From NCBI RefSeq assembly GCF_900100535.1, contig NZ_FNDG01000017.1, positions 1 to 64,000 of the forward strand: a stretch of DNA of 64,000 nucleotides. The letters are read 5' to 3'. A program made the position numbers and the translations under genes. The DNA comes from Phytopseudomonas flavescens (lineage in GTDB: Bacteria > Pseudomonadota > Gammaproteobacteria > Pseudomonadales > Pseudomonadaceae). Positions 8,265 through 16,746 of this stretch are shown piece by piece. Numbering within the stretch: position 1 is the first letter of the stretch; every line of letters starts with the position of its first letter. Below the pieces are notes generated by a model. The model was not told the DNA's origin, made no database searches, and saw only the letters and a list, made by a program, of their open reading frames with translations.

Positions 8265-9122
8265 GTGAGTTTCACAGCCAATCAAGGGCACTACCGCTCG
8301 GGCATGCTACGCCATCTGCTGGTTCTGACGGTGCTGAGTACCGTGCTGGCCGGATGCGCCAGTTCGCACTCCGGCAATGTACAGGTCGTGGATCGCAACA
8401 ATGCCGCAGCGCAGCGTCAACCGGTCACGTCTGGGCAGTACCGCGTGCAACGAGGCGACACACTCTATTCCATCGCCTTCCGCTATGGCTGGGACTGGAA
8501 GGCGCTGGCTGCGAAAAACGCGATCGCGGCTCCGTACATGATCCGTGTCGGACAGATCATTCGTTTCGGCCCGGGTGGCTCGAGTGGGCCGGTGGCCACT
8601 TCCGCACCGTCCGTCAGGTCCCCGATAGTGACTACACCAAGCCGGCCGGCCACACCCGTCCAGGGCGCTCCGGCAAGGACGCCCACCCAGCCCTCGGTGC
8701 CCGTCGTGGTGGCGCCCGCCACCACTCCCGTACAGCCTGTTCAGCGCTCTGCAACGGGGTGGGCGTGGCCTGCCAGTGGTGTGATTATCGGTCGATTCTC
8801 ATCAAACGGCAGTTTGAATAAAGGCGTTGATATCGCCGGGGAATTGGGACAGCCTGTCCTTGCTGCGTCTGGTGGATCCGTTGTCTACGCCGGGAGTGGG
8901 TTACGGGGCTACGGCGAATTGGTGATCATCAAGCACAGCGATACCTACGTGAGTGCCTACGGTCATAATCGGAGACTGTTGGTACGAGAGGGGCAGCAGG
9001 TCAAAGTCGGGCAACAGATTGCCGAGATGGGTTCCACGGGAACTGACCGGGTGAAACTTCACTTCGAGATTCGCCGCCAGGGTAAGCCTGTAGATCCAAT
9101 GCAATACCTGCCACGTCGTTGA
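8265..9122 (+). CDS. nlpD: NlpD lipoprotein, LysM plus degenerate M23/LytM domain
   Basis: NlpD is an envelope activator of the amidase AmiC in daughter-cell separation. The GTG start at 8265 has AAGGGAGA six bases upstream; the next ATG (8304) lacks a good site. Residues include a signal peptide with lipobox LAGC, a LysM domain (YRVQRGDTLYSIAFRYG) and a C-terminal M23 domain. The M23 metal-binding His is missing (NKGVDI in place of HxGxD, and KLHFE in place of HLHFE), so it should regulate rather than cut peptidoglycan, as known for NlpD. The coding region also carries the rpoS promoter region with a PsrA box. Confidence 0.95.
   Translation: MSFTANQGHYRSGMLRHLLVLTVLSTVLAGCASSHSGNVQVVDRNNAAAQRQPVTSGQYRVQRGDTLYSIAFRYGWDWKALAAKNAIAAPYMIRVGQIIRFGPGGSSGPVATSAPSVRSPIVTTPSRPATPVQGAPARTPTQPSVPVVVAPATTPVQPVQRSATGWAWPASGVIIGRFSSNGSLNKGVDIAGELGQPVLAASGGSVVYAGSGLRGYGELVIIKHSDTYVSAYGHNRRLLVREGQQVKVGQQIAEMGSTGTDRVKLHFEIRRQGKPVDPMQYLPRR
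8803..8816. promoter_or_regulatory. PsrA-type operator inside nlpD, upstream of rpoS
   Basis: The sequence CAAAC-GGCA-GTTTG fits the PsrA box (G/C)AAAC-N2-4-GTTT(G/C) described for the rpoS promoters of P. putida and P. aeruginosa. It lies in the nlpD coding region about 415 bp before the rpoS ATG, where the main rpoS promoter is known to be. PsrA, a TetR-family fatty-acid sensor, would activate rpoS from here; psrA itself is not in the window. Confidence 0.75.
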
Positions 9123-9230
9123 TCTGTCGCTCGTTCGCCCCTTCATGTGGGATGGACGGGCTCGGATGTCGCCAAGGAGAATGGCGCGTCGGAGCTTGCT
9201 GGTCGAACTCAGCAAGGGACGGAAAACAAA

Positions 9231-10241
9231 ATGGCACTCAAGAATCAAGAAGCGCCGGAGTTTGACATCGAGGATGAGGTGCTCCTGATGGAGCCCGACA
9301 TCGATCTCGACGATGGGAGGGGCGAGCAAGCTGGAATCAAGCCCACTGTGCGTTCCAAGGCCAAGCCATCCGCTGGCAGCAAGCAGCACAAGTACATCGA
9401 CTACACACGGGCGCTCGACGCCACTCAGCTCTACCTCAACGAAATCGGCTTTTCCCCTCTGCTTACTCCGCAGGAAGAGGTGTTCTTCGCGCGCCTGGCG
9501 CAAAAGGGCGACCCCGCCGGCCGTAAGCGCATGATCGAGAGCAATCTGCGGCTGGTGGTCAAGATCGCCAGGCGCTACGTCAACCGTGGGCTCTCGCTGC
9601 TGGATCTGATCGAAGAAGGCAACCTCGGCCTGATCCGCGCCGTGGAGAAATTCGACCCCGAGCGTGGCTTCCGTTTTTCCACCTACGCGACCTGGTGGAT
9701 CCGGCAGACCATCGAGCGGGCGATCATGAACCAGACCCGTACCATTCGCCTGCCCATCCATGTGGTCAAGGAGCTCAACGTCTACCTGCGTGCAGCGCGC
9801 GAGTTGACCCAGAAGCTCGATCACGAGCCCTCGCCTGAGGAAATCGCCAACCTGCTGGAAAAACCGGTGGGTGAAGTCAAGCGTATGCTCGGCCTGAACG
9901 AACGCGTATCGTCGGTGGATGTATCGCTCGGCCCGGACTCCGACAAGACGCTACTCGACACCCTCACCGATGACCGGCCCACCGATCCCTGCGAGTTGCT
10001 GCAGGACGACGATCTTTCCCAGAGTATCGACCAGTGGCTGTCGGAGTTGACCGACAAGCAACGGGAGGTTGTGGTTCGTCGCTTCGGTCTGCGTGGCCAT
10101 GAAAGTTGCACCCTCGAGGAGGTGGGCCAGGAGATTGCCCTGACCCGCGAGCGGGTGCGGCAGATCCAGGTGGAAGCGCTCAAGCGTCTGCGTGAGATAC
10201 TCGAGAAGAACGGCCTTTCAGCCGACTCCCTGTTTCAATAA
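9231..10241 (+). CDS. rpoS: RNA polymerase sigma factor RpoS
   Basis: The stationary-phase and general-stress sigma factor, 336 residues. Region 1.2 (DATQLYLNEIG), region 2 (NLRLVVKIARRY, FSTYATWWIRQTIERAI), region 3 and region 4 with its HTH (EVGQEIALTRERVRQIQVEA) are all intact. The ATG at 9231 gives the standard MALK N-terminus. The DDGRG-type acidic N-terminal region is Pseudomonas-like. It follows nlpD by 108 bp and is followed by a good terminator. Unlike most Pseudomonas genomes I know, rsmZ and fdxA do not follow. Confidence 0.98.
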   Translation: MALKNQEAPEFDIEDEVLLMEPDIDLDDGRGEQAGIKPTVRSKAKPSAGSKQHKYIDYTRALDATQLYLNEIGFSPLLTPQEEVFFARLAQKGDPAGRKRMIESNLRLVVKIARRYVNRGLSLLDLIEEGNLGLIRAVEKFDPERGFRFSTYATWWIRQTIERAIMNQTRTIRLPIHVVKELNVYLRAARELTQKLDHEPSPEEIANLLEKPVGEVKRMLGLNERVSSVDVSLGPDSDKTLLDTLTDDRPTDPCELLQDDDLSQSIDQWLSELTDKQREVVVRRFGLRGHESCTLEEVGQEIALTRERVRQIQVEALKRLREILEKNGLSADSLFQ

Positions 10242-10263
10242 TTCCCGGCCTGCCAAGCCTCGT

Positions 10264-10295
10264 GCCAGTCAGCCTTGCTGACTGGCATTTTTATT
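10264..10295 (+). terminator. rho-independent terminator of rpoS
   Basis: A 9-bp stem GCCAGTCAG / CTGACTGGC with a CCTTG loop is followed by ATTTTTATT. Confidence 0.9.
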
Positions 10296-10359
10296 GGCAG
10301 CGTGGTCGACGGGGCTATGGTGTATCGAGGCTTTGCGCGGTGATCATCTTGCGTGCAAA

Positions 10360-10383
10360 GACGGCGCCTTAACGGGCGCCATC
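10360..10383 (-). terminator. Probable mqo terminator
   Basis: A stem of GGCGCC arms around CGTTAA lies 20 bp beyond the mqo stop on the minus strand, followed by GTCTTTGC. The T tract is short, so confidence is moderate. Confidence 0.45.
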
Positions 10384-10402
10384 TTGTCTTCACGCTGCAC
10401 GG

Positions 10403-11905
10403 TCAGGCCGGCAGTGTGCCGTTCAACTGCAGCAGAGCATCCGAATGCGACTGCACGGCCCGGTACTGCTCGGCATCGCTGCTCAGCACCGAAGATGGTG
10501 CAGGGAATATCTCCTGCAATTTGCTGCTCCACTCGGCCGAAGCCGCCTGCTCGGGGAAACAGCGTCGGATCAGGTCGAGCATGATCGAGACCGTTACCGA
10601 GGCGCCCGGTGAGGCGCCCAGCAGGGCGGCGATGGAGCCATCCTTGGCGGCCACCAGTTCGGTGCCGAACTGCAGGATGCCGCCTTTCTTGGCGTCTTTC
10701 TTGATGATCTGCACGCGTTGCCCGGCGATCTCCAGGCGCCAGTCACTGGCTTTGGCTTCTGGGTAGAAGGTGCGTAGTGTATCGAGTCGCTGATCCTGGG
10801 ATTGCATGACTTCCTTGACCAGATAGCGGGTCAGGTCGAAGTTGTCGCGTGCCACCGCCAGCATCGGGCCGATGTTGTTGAGGCGCACCGACAGGGGCAG
10901 GTCGAGGAACGAGCCCTTCTTCAGGAACTTGGTGGTGAAGCCGGCGTATGGCCCGAACAGCAGGGATTTCTTGCCGTCTACGACCCGCGTGTCCAGATGC
11001 GGTACCGACATGGGGGGCGAACCCACCTCGGCCTGGCTGTACACCTTGGCCTGGTGGCGATTGACCACCTCCGGATTGTCGCAGCGCAGCCATTGGCCGC
11101 TGACCGGGAAACCACCGAAGCCCTTGCCTTCCGGAATGCCCGATATCTGCAGCAGCGGCAGGGCACCGCCACCGGCACCGAGGAACACGAAGCGTGCCTG
11201 AATGCTGCGGTGGTTGCCGTTTTTCGTGTCCTTGGTGCTCACCCGCCAGCCGTGCTCGTTGCGGGTCAGGTCCGTGACTCGCTGGTTGCAGGTCACGCGG
11301 GCATTGCTCTGCTGCACCAGATAATCCAGCAGGCTCTTGGTCAGTGCACCGAAATTGACGTCGGTACCATTGGCCACGCGAGTCGCTGCGATCGGCTCGC
11401 TGGCATCGCGACCAGGCATCATCAGTGGCATCCACTGGGCCATGGTGTCGCGGTCTTCGCTGTACACCATGTCCGCGAAGGCATGGTGCGCACGCAGGGC
11501 TTCGAAACGCTTCTTCAGGTAATCGATACCTTTCTGGCCGCGAACGAAGCTGAGGTGTGGGACCGGATTGATAAAGGTCTTCGGCGAGCCGAACGTGCCT
11601 TTGTTGACCAGGTAGGCCCAGAACTGTTTGGACTCTTCGAACTGGGCGTTGATGCTCACCGCTTTCTTGATGTCGATGGAGCCGTCTTCGGACTCAGGGG
11701 TGTAGTTCAGCTCGCACAGGCCCGCATGGCCGGTGCCTGCGTTGTTCCAGGGATTGGAGCTTTCCACCGCGCCGCTGTCCATGGCTTCCACGACTTCCAG
11801 GGTGATGCCCGGATCGAGTTCCTTGAGCAGTACGGCCAATGTCGCGCTCATGATGCCGGCTCCGACCAGCACTACATCTACAGCTTCGTAATCGTTCTGC
11901 GCCAT
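10403..11905 (-). CDS. mqo: Malate:quinone oxidoreductase
   Basis: A membrane-associated FAD enzyme that oxidises malate to oxaloacetate and passes electrons to ubiquinone, bypassing NAD-linked malate dehydrogenase in the TCA cycle. The 500-residue protein has the N-terminal dinucleotide fold VVLVGAGIMSATLA and the family blocks NPWNNAGTGHAGLCELNYTP and GAGGGALPLLQ. The ATG at 11905 has GGAG eight bases upstream; an in-frame GTG 6 bp earlier is less likely. It is monocistronic and converges on rpoS. Confidence 0.95.
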   Translation of the reverse strand: MAQNDYEAVDVVLVGAGIMSATLAVLLKELDPGITLEVVEAMDSGAVESSNPWNNAGTGHAGLCELNYTPESEDGSIDIKKAVSINAQFEESKQFWAYLVNKGTFGSPKTFINPVPHLSFVRGQKGIDYLKKRFEALRAHHAFADMVYSEDRDTMAQWMPLMMPGRDASEPIAATRVANGTDVNFGALTKSLLDYLVQQSNARVTCNQRVTDLTRNEHGWRVSTKDTKNGNHRSIQARFVFLGAGGGALPLLQISGIPEGKGFGGFPVSGQWLRCDNPEVVNRHQAKVYSQAEVGSPPMSVPHLDTRVVDGKKSLLFGPYAGFTTKFLKKGSFLDLPLSVRLNNIGPMLAVARDNFDLTRYLVKEVMQSQDQRLDTLRTFYPEAKASDWRLEIAGQRVQIIKKDAKKGGILQFGTELVAAKDGSIAALLGASPGASVTVSIMLDLIRRCFPEQAASAEWSSKLQEIFPAPSSVLSSDAEQYRAVQSHSDALLQLNGTLPA

Positions 11906-12666
11906 TACCACATCTCCAAAAAATCAGCTTCCAATCGATGGCCTTTGGCCTGGGCGTAAGTGCGCCTGTCAGCGGTTGCAGAGCTGTCCTGGGGATCCGG
12001 ATGACGGAAGGGGGTCGCCTTGTCCTGCCGTAAGATGATTCATATGTTCGCCACACTCTCGTGAAGTTATTGAAACCGTTTTTTCACGTCCTTTTGGAAC
12101 GCGAACCTCAAAAGTTCATGTGCCTGTTGGGCCTTTCTCGCCAGCAGATGTTCCGCGAAAACGCGGCAATCGCAGCATATAGAGCGAGAAGGGCTGTCGA
12201 TATCGAGCAGCACGAAGTGGGCGACTCTCTGTGGCGTTGCCGATGGCGTGAACTGCATCAGCGGTACGGCGAGGCCGATCAGGAGGCGTCCTTATAATCG
12301 GGGCGCGATTATAAGGCGAAAGCGAGGGCGTTGATCAGATGCGTGTGACTTTTATTGCACACGCCGTGCCGTGCGCGAACGCGTACAGGCACGTTCAGCC
12401 GGCGCTGAAGGCGCTCTTGGGGAGTGGGCGGCCTAGCCATGCAAGGCGTTTTTCGTTGACCTCATGCCAGCTTGAAGGCCCCGGCTCCTGGGCGCTCTGG
12501 CGAAATGCCCGGCATATTCCCTGCTCATCCAAACAAGCGAAAATACGCGGGCGTGGTGAAGGTGACAGCTTTTCCAGTAATGCGCGCATCAAACAAACTT
12601 CCATCATGCAAAGCGACCAAAGTCTTATACCGCCGGCATGTGACCGGCACATGACGCGGAACCGCG
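11906..12666. other. Long intergenic region between mqo and yajG
   Basis: About 760 bp lie here without a convincing gene. The longest frame (12061-12297, 78 codons, plus strand) has no clear ribosome site and matches no family I know. The left part should carry the mqo promoter. The only clear structure is the palindrome at 12290-12316. The proximal yajG promoter is listed separately. Confidence 0.4.
12290..12316. repeat. 11-bp AT-rich perfect inverted repeat
   Basis: CCTTATAATCG and its complement CGATTATAAGG are separated by GGGCG. There is no T tract, so it is unlikely to be a normal terminator. It contains TATAAT in one arm and could be an operator or promoter element; its role is unknown. 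Confidence 0.55.
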
Positions 12667-12696
12667 TTCACCCATCGCGGGTCGATTCGTTATACT
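12667..12696 (+). promoter_or_regulatory. Candidate sigma-70 promoter of yajG
   Basis: TTCACC and TATACT are 18 bp apart and 39 bp upstream of the yajG ATG. The -10 is good and the -35 is moderate. No mapped start is available. Confidence 0.4.
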
Positions 12697-12734
12697 TCGC
12701 GACGCCTTATGCGCCCCTCCATGGAGAACCGAGT

Positions 12735-13319
12735 ATGAATCGCCTGTTGTTTGGTCTGCTTGCCGCTCTGAGTCTGGCTCTTGTCGGTTGTGCCCACAGC
12801 CCGCAGCAAATCAGTCCGCAACCCAAACTCACCGGCCCGCTGACCGCTGTCGGTCAAGGCCAGCCGGTGGTCGTGCGCGTGGTCGACGGCCGGCCATCCC
12901 CGGTGCTGGGTACCCGTGGCGGCCTGTATCCGGAAACCAGCGCCATCAGCGTCGCTGGCCAGGATGTGCTACCCAAACTGCAAGCCCAGGCCGAAGCCGC
13001 AGTCCGTCTGCTGGGCTTCACGCCGTCAGCCAACGCCTACAATGCGCCCCAGCTGACGCTGACCCTGGCCGAGCTGAAATATCAGTCCCCCAAGGAAGGC
13101 CTCTACGTCACCGAGGCGGACATGACTGCTTCCTTCCGTGCCGACGTGCAGAACAGCAAGCGCCGTTACAGCGGTCGCTACGGTGCTTCCCTGAACCAGC
13201 GCTTCGGCATGGCGCCCAATCAGGAAACCAACACCAAGTTGGTCAGTGATGTGTTGAGCGACGCGCTGACCCGAGCGTTCAAGGACCCCACCCTGTCGCA
13301 GGTCCTCAGCGGTCAGTAA
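12735..13319 (+). CDS. YajG-family lipoprotein
   Basis: A 194-residue lipoprotein of the YajG family, whose role is not established. The signal peptide ends in the lipobox LVGC (Cys at about residue 18). Asp is not at +2 (CAH), so outer-membrane sorting is expected. The ATG at 12735 follows GGAGAACC. The mature part has the family pattern of a short N-terminal Pro-rich stretch, then a compact alpha/beta domain. It is monocistronic with its own promoter and terminator. Confidence 0.82.
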   Translation: MNRLLFGLLAALSLALVGCAHSPQQISPQPKLTGPLTAVGQGQPVVVRVVDGRPSPVLGTRGGLYPETSAISVAGQDVLPKLQAQAEAAVRLLGFTPSANAYNAPQLTLTLAELKYQSPKEGLYVTEADMTASFRADVQNSKRRYSGRYGASLNQRFGMAPNQETNTKLVSDVLSDALTRAFKDPTLSQVLSGQ

Positions 13320-13340
13320 ATCGGTCACGCAGTACGGAAA

Positions 13341-13366
13341 AGCCCCGACATGTCGGGGCTTTTTCA
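13341..13366. terminator. rho-independent terminator of yajG
   Basis: AGCCCCGACA is followed directly by its complement TGTCGGGGCT and then TTTTC. An AAAA run on the left may let it work for the convergent acyltransferase gene too. Confidence 0.85.
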
Positions 13367-13392
13367 TTTTTGAGCGATGCGCGTCTGCGCGA

Positions 13393-14559
13393 TCAGAGCG
13401 GCAGGCCGGCCTTGATGCGATACTGGTTGCGCACCGGCATAGCGTACTGCTGTACCAAGTAGGGGCGGTGCTCGCTCGGGCATTTGCCCAGGCGCTGCTG
13501 CCATTGCTCCCTGGCGGCGGCTAGTTCGGCGGCGTCGAACAGCGTCTCGGCCGCAGGAACATCGAGCTGTGCATCGCGCTCGCTCCACATCGCATAGGCC
13601 AGGTAGTGCACGGGGAACAGCCGATAGCCGGTGAGGATCTGCGCATCGGTGATGGCGGCCAACTGCTTGGCATCTTCGAAGCCGCTGGTTAGCGGGTCGC
13701 CGAAATGCACGTGTACGCGCCCTTTGTAGCCGGTAATGCCCAAGGCGATGCTCTTGTCGTCTTCACCCGGCTGTTTGGTGTAGCTGCCGGTCGTCGCACG
13801 GGTATAGAGCTCACGGGCCTTGGCGAGGTCGCAGGGATCATATTCATAGCTGATCGACACCGGAGTCAGCTTGAGGCTGCCGATGACCTCGGCGAACGGC
13901 TCGTCCTTGCGGCTCATGTGAAACATCTTGAGGATCGCCGAATCGGTACGGTCGTCTCCGTCCTTGGCGCGACCTTCGGCCTGGGCGATCCAGATCGACT
14001 CGCCGTCGTGGCGAATCGAGTGGCTGATATAGGCCGACAGCAATTGGTAGGCTGCCAGCTTCTCGCGGCGGCCGCTGATCGAGCGGTGTACGATGAAGCT
14101 CTTGTTCAGGCGCATCAGGTCGCTGACGAAAGGCTTCTGCAGCAGGTTGTCGCCGATGGCGATACGTGGCGTCTGCAGCCCGGCGTGATACACCGCGTAA
14201 TTGACGAAGGCCGGATCCATGACGATGTCGCGGTGGTTGGCCAGGAACAGGTAGGCGCTGCCTGACTTGAGGGTTTCCACGCCGGAGTAGGTCACGCCGT
14301 CGGTGGCTTTCTCGACGGTGCGGTCGACGTAGGGCTCGATGGTGTCCTGCAGGGCTCTCACCGAATCGATGGCGCGCAACCGCGAACGCAGCCGATGAGC
14401 TATAAGAGGTTTGAGCAACCAGCCGAATGGTCCCGCAAGACGCGGGAAACGAAACTGGGTAAGGATGTCGAGGAACGCATCGTCGGCCAACAGGCGCGCC
14501 AGAACCGCTGGAATTTCCGCGTCGGCGTAAGGTCGGATGCTATCGAATTCGCCCATCAT
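13393..14559 (-). CDS. Glycerol-3-phosphate / lysophospholipid acyltransferase-like protein
   Basis: A 388-residue member of the PlsC/PlsB acyltransferase superfamily. The motif region is FLANHRDIVMDPAF near residue 110; here the usual H-x4-D is spaced H-x5-D or uses the Asp two residues after the His, a variant I have seen in the bacterial family annotated as cytosolic glycerol acyltransferase. There is no clear membrane segment. ATGATG at the start gives two options 3 bp apart; AGAGA favours the second (14556). The acyl donor and acceptor are unknown. Confidence 0.75.
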   Translation of the reverse strand: MMGEFDSIRPYADAEIPAVLARLLADDAFLDILTQFRFPRLAGPFGWLLKPLIAHRLRSRLRAIDSVRALQDTIEPYVDRTVEKATDGVTYSGVETLKSGSAYLFLANHRDIVMDPAFVNYAVYHAGLQTPRIAIGDNLLQKPFVSDLMRLNKSFIVHRSISGRREKLAAYQLLSAYISHSIRHDGESIWIAQAEGRAKDGDDRTDSAILKMFHMSRKDEPFAEVIGSLKLTPVSISYEYDPCDLAKARELYTRATTGSYTKQPGEDDKSIALGITGYKGRVHVHFGDPLTSGFEDAKQLAAITDAQILTGYRLFPVHYLAYAMWSERDAQLDVPAAETLFDAAELAAAREQWQQRLGKCPSEHRPYLVQQYAMPVRNQYRIKAGLPL

Positions 14560-14708
14560 GATCTCTTGTGATTGTCGCTGCGATTGAGAGGTTGAGCGCC
14601 CCGTCGAGTAGAGCCGCCGCCGTTCGGGCCCGTGAGCACGACGACAGCAGACCCGAGAGGCAGCAATAGACCGCCCATTATACCCTGCAAGTCACAGGGA
14701 GGCGCCCC

Positions 14709-14891
14709 ATGCTGGAAACCCAGGATTATCAATGCCCTTATTGCGGCGAGCCGGTCGAGGCCGTGCTGGATCTGTCGGCCGGCGATCAGCAGTACATCGA
14801 GGACTGTCCAGTGTGCTGCCGGCCAATCGTGTTTTCGCTCAATACCGACGGGGTGGATTGGCAACTGGATGTGCGCGGGGAGAACGACTGA
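14709..14891 (+). CDS. CPXCG-motif cysteine-rich small protein
   Basis: A 60-residue zinc-ribbon-like protein with CPYCGEP near the N-terminus and CPVCCRP 20 residues later, four Cys that can hold one zinc. Function is unknown. The start follows GGGAGG. The stop and the start of the next gene overlap (TGATG), so the two are translationally coupled. Confidence 0.85.
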   Translation: MLETQDYQCPYCGEPVEAVLDLSAGDQQYIEDCPVCCRPIVFSLNTDGVDWQLDVRGEND

Positions 14892-15151
14892 TGAAGCGAG
14901 TCTACGAACCCCAGGACCTCATGGAGGGCGAGTTATTGAAAGGCATGCTCGCCAGCGAGGGTATTCAGGCACACCTGGTCGGTGGCCATCTGGTCGGCGC
15001 GGTGGGCGAGCTGCCGGCCTGCGGCCTGCTGGGTATGCTGGTCGAGGATGATGATTGCGAGCGCGCCCGCCAGTTGATCGCCGAGTACAATGGTGCGCAA
15101 CCGCTGCCCGGTGACGAGCCGGATAATTTCCAGGGTGTGTTGCTGTGTTGA
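14891..15151 (+). CDS. DUF2007-family small protein
   Basis: An 86-residue protein of the DUF2007 (putative signal-transducing) family. It starts MKRVYEPQDLMEGELLKGML and contains the family signature of an N-terminal beta strand, a helix, and the LLVEDDDCERARQLI-type ending. No enzymatic motif is visible. It overlaps the zinc-ribbon gene by 1 bp and probably acts with it; how is unknown. Confidence 0.82.
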   Translation: MKRVYEPQDLMEGELLKGMLASEGIQAHLVGGHLVGAVGELPACGLLGMLVEDDDCERARQLIAEYNGAQPLPGDEPDNFQGVLLC

Positions 15152-15184
15152 TGCAGCTGCGCATCCATCCTGATCGGATCACCC

Positions 15185-15802
15185 ATGAGTGGACGCTTCG
15201 CCCTGTTTCGCTGGACACCTGCTTTTGCGGCGCTGGCCGGTTTTCCCGCTGATCAACAGCCTCACTGGAATCTGTCGCCCGGCGCTCAGGTGCTCCTGCA
15301 GCGCGCCGATGGTGAGCAGCGTTCGCTGGTGCGGGCGCGCTGGGGGCTGACGCCGCCGTGGCTCACCGATCTGTCGAAGACGCCGTCCCATGCACGTGCC
15401 GAGACGCTGGTCGACCAACCCATGTTTCGCGACGGCTTTCGTCTGCGCCGCGGCTTGATCCCGGCGAACGGCTTCTACGAGTGGCGCGGTGCCGCGCGCA
15501 AGCGCCCCTACTGGTTGAGCGGCCAGGATTCTCTGCTTTATTTCGCGGCCATCTGGGAAGCCTATCCGGTCGAGGGGCATGTCTACCTCAGCACTGCCAT
15601 GGTCACCCAGGCCGCTGCCACGCTGCGTCGCCCGCTGATTCTCGATACACAGGATCAGCAGCGCTGGCTGGCTGTGGATACACCGTTGGAGGAACTGAAG
15701 CCGCTGCTCGTCGGCGCGTCACCGGCCCTGAGGGAACGGGTGTTGAGTAACCTGGTCAACGATCCGACGCTCGACGGGCCGGAGTGTCTGACGCCCGCCT
15801 GA
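15185..15802 (+). CDS. SRAP (YedK/HMCES) family protein lacking catalytic residues
   Basis: SRAP proteins protect abasic sites in single-stranded DNA by forming a thiazolidine through Cys2. This 205-residue homologue has the fold signatures RWGLTPPW, RAETL and GFYEW but starts MSGRF instead of MCGR, so the nucleophile Cys2 is Ser. The Asn before AR-x-E is His69, and the His of the HDRxP motif is Thr146 (TLRRPLIL). Only the Glu of GFYEW (Glu99) remains. It therefore probably cannot form the cross-link, and may bind DNA only. The start is fixed by the family N-terminus. Confidence 0.88.
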   Translation: MSGRFALFRWTPAFAALAGFPADQQPHWNLSPGAQVLLQRADGEQRSLVRARWGLTPPWLTDLSKTPSHARAETLVDQPMFRDGFRLRRGLIPANGFYEWRGAARKRPYWLSGQDSLLYFAAIWEAYPVEGHVYLSTAMVTQAAATLRRPLILDTQDQQRWLAVDTPLEELKPLLVGASPALRERVLSNLVNDPTLDGPECLTPA

Positions 15803-15870
15803 ACGCGCGGCTTGCGCTGCAACACGAGCAGCCCCTAGCATACGTCGCTCAGTTCCCAGGGAGACCCAGC

Positions 15871-16686
15871 ATGAAACCGTCGTTGTCTTTCACCACGCTG
15901 GCAGCGGCCCTGCTGTTGGCAGGATGCCAGGCCGTCAATACCACCAGTGGCGGTGCGGTGGGCGTCGAGCGCAAGCAGTACATGTTCAGTGCGCTGTCGA
16001 CCGATGAAGTCAACCAGATGTATGCCCAGTCCTACCAGGCGACGCTCAAGGAAGCCTCCACCAAGGGCGTGCTGGACAAGAACAGTGCCGATGCCAAGCG
16101 TCTGCAGCGTATCGCCGACCGCTTGATCAAGCAGGCGCCGCTGTTCAGGCCCGATGCCGCGCAGTGGCAATGGGAAGTCAATCTGATCGACAGCCCGGAG
16201 CTGAACGCCAATTGCGGCCCGGGTGGCAAGATCATTTTCTATACCGGCATCATCGACAAGCTGAAACTCACCGATGACGAGATCGCGGCGGTGATGGGCC
16301 ATGAAATCGCCCATGCCCTGCGCGAGCATGGCCGCGAAGCGATGTCCAAGGCCTATGGCGTGAACCTGGCCAAGCAGGGGGCTGCCGCGCTGCTGGGAGT
16401 GACATCGGACAAGATGGCCCTGGCCGATGCCGCCGTGAATTACGGCATGACCCTGCCCAACAGCCGCAGCAACGAGAACGAAGCTGACCTGATCGGCCTG
16501 GAGCTCTCGGCGCGGGGCGGTTTCAATCCCAACGCGGCGATTTCTCTGTGGGAGAAAATGGCCAAGGCCAGCGAAGGCGCGCCGCCCGAGTTCATGAGCA
16601 CTCACCCGGCATCGTCGAGTCGCATCGCCTCGCTACGGGCCGCCATTCCAAAAGTGATGCCGCTGTATGAGCAGGCGAAGAAGTGA
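15871..16686 (+). CDS. M48-family metallopeptidase lipoprotein (LoiP/YcaL-like)
   Basis: A 271-residue envelope zinc protease. The signal peptide ends in lipobox LAGC near residue 20. The zinc site HEIAH lies near residue 144, with the third ligand Glu in SNENEADLIG. HPASSSR near the C-terminus is the family ending. It should be anchored to the outer membrane facing the periplasm and clip misfolded envelope proteins, by analogy with LoiP/YcaL. GGGAG precedes the ATG at 15871. Confidence 0.92.
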   Translation: MKPSLSFTTLAAALLLAGCQAVNTTSGGAVGVERKQYMFSALSTDEVNQMYAQSYQATLKEASTKGVLDKNSADAKRLQRIADRLIKQAPLFRPDAAQWQWEVNLIDSPELNANCGPGGKIIFYTGIIDKLKLTDDEIAAVMGHEIAHALREHGREAMSKAYGVNLAKQGAAALLGVTSDKMALADAAVNYGMTLPNSRSNENEADLIGLELSARGGFNPNAAISLWEKMAKASEGAPPEFMSTHPASSSRIASLRAAIPKVMPLYEQAKK

Positions 16687-16746
16687 TTCCCGCGCTCCCC
16701 CTCGAGTTCGCCCGCTAGCGATCTCCCGGGCGCCCGGGAGCCTTGC

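Noticed and set aside
10242..10402. Possible rsmZ after rpoS
   Set aside because: I looked for repeated GGA hairpin loops typical of rsmZ; the gap is occupied by two terminators instead.
12061..12297. 78-codon frame in the mqo-yajG gap
   Set aside because: No ribosome site, no family resemblance, ends at the AT-rich dyad.
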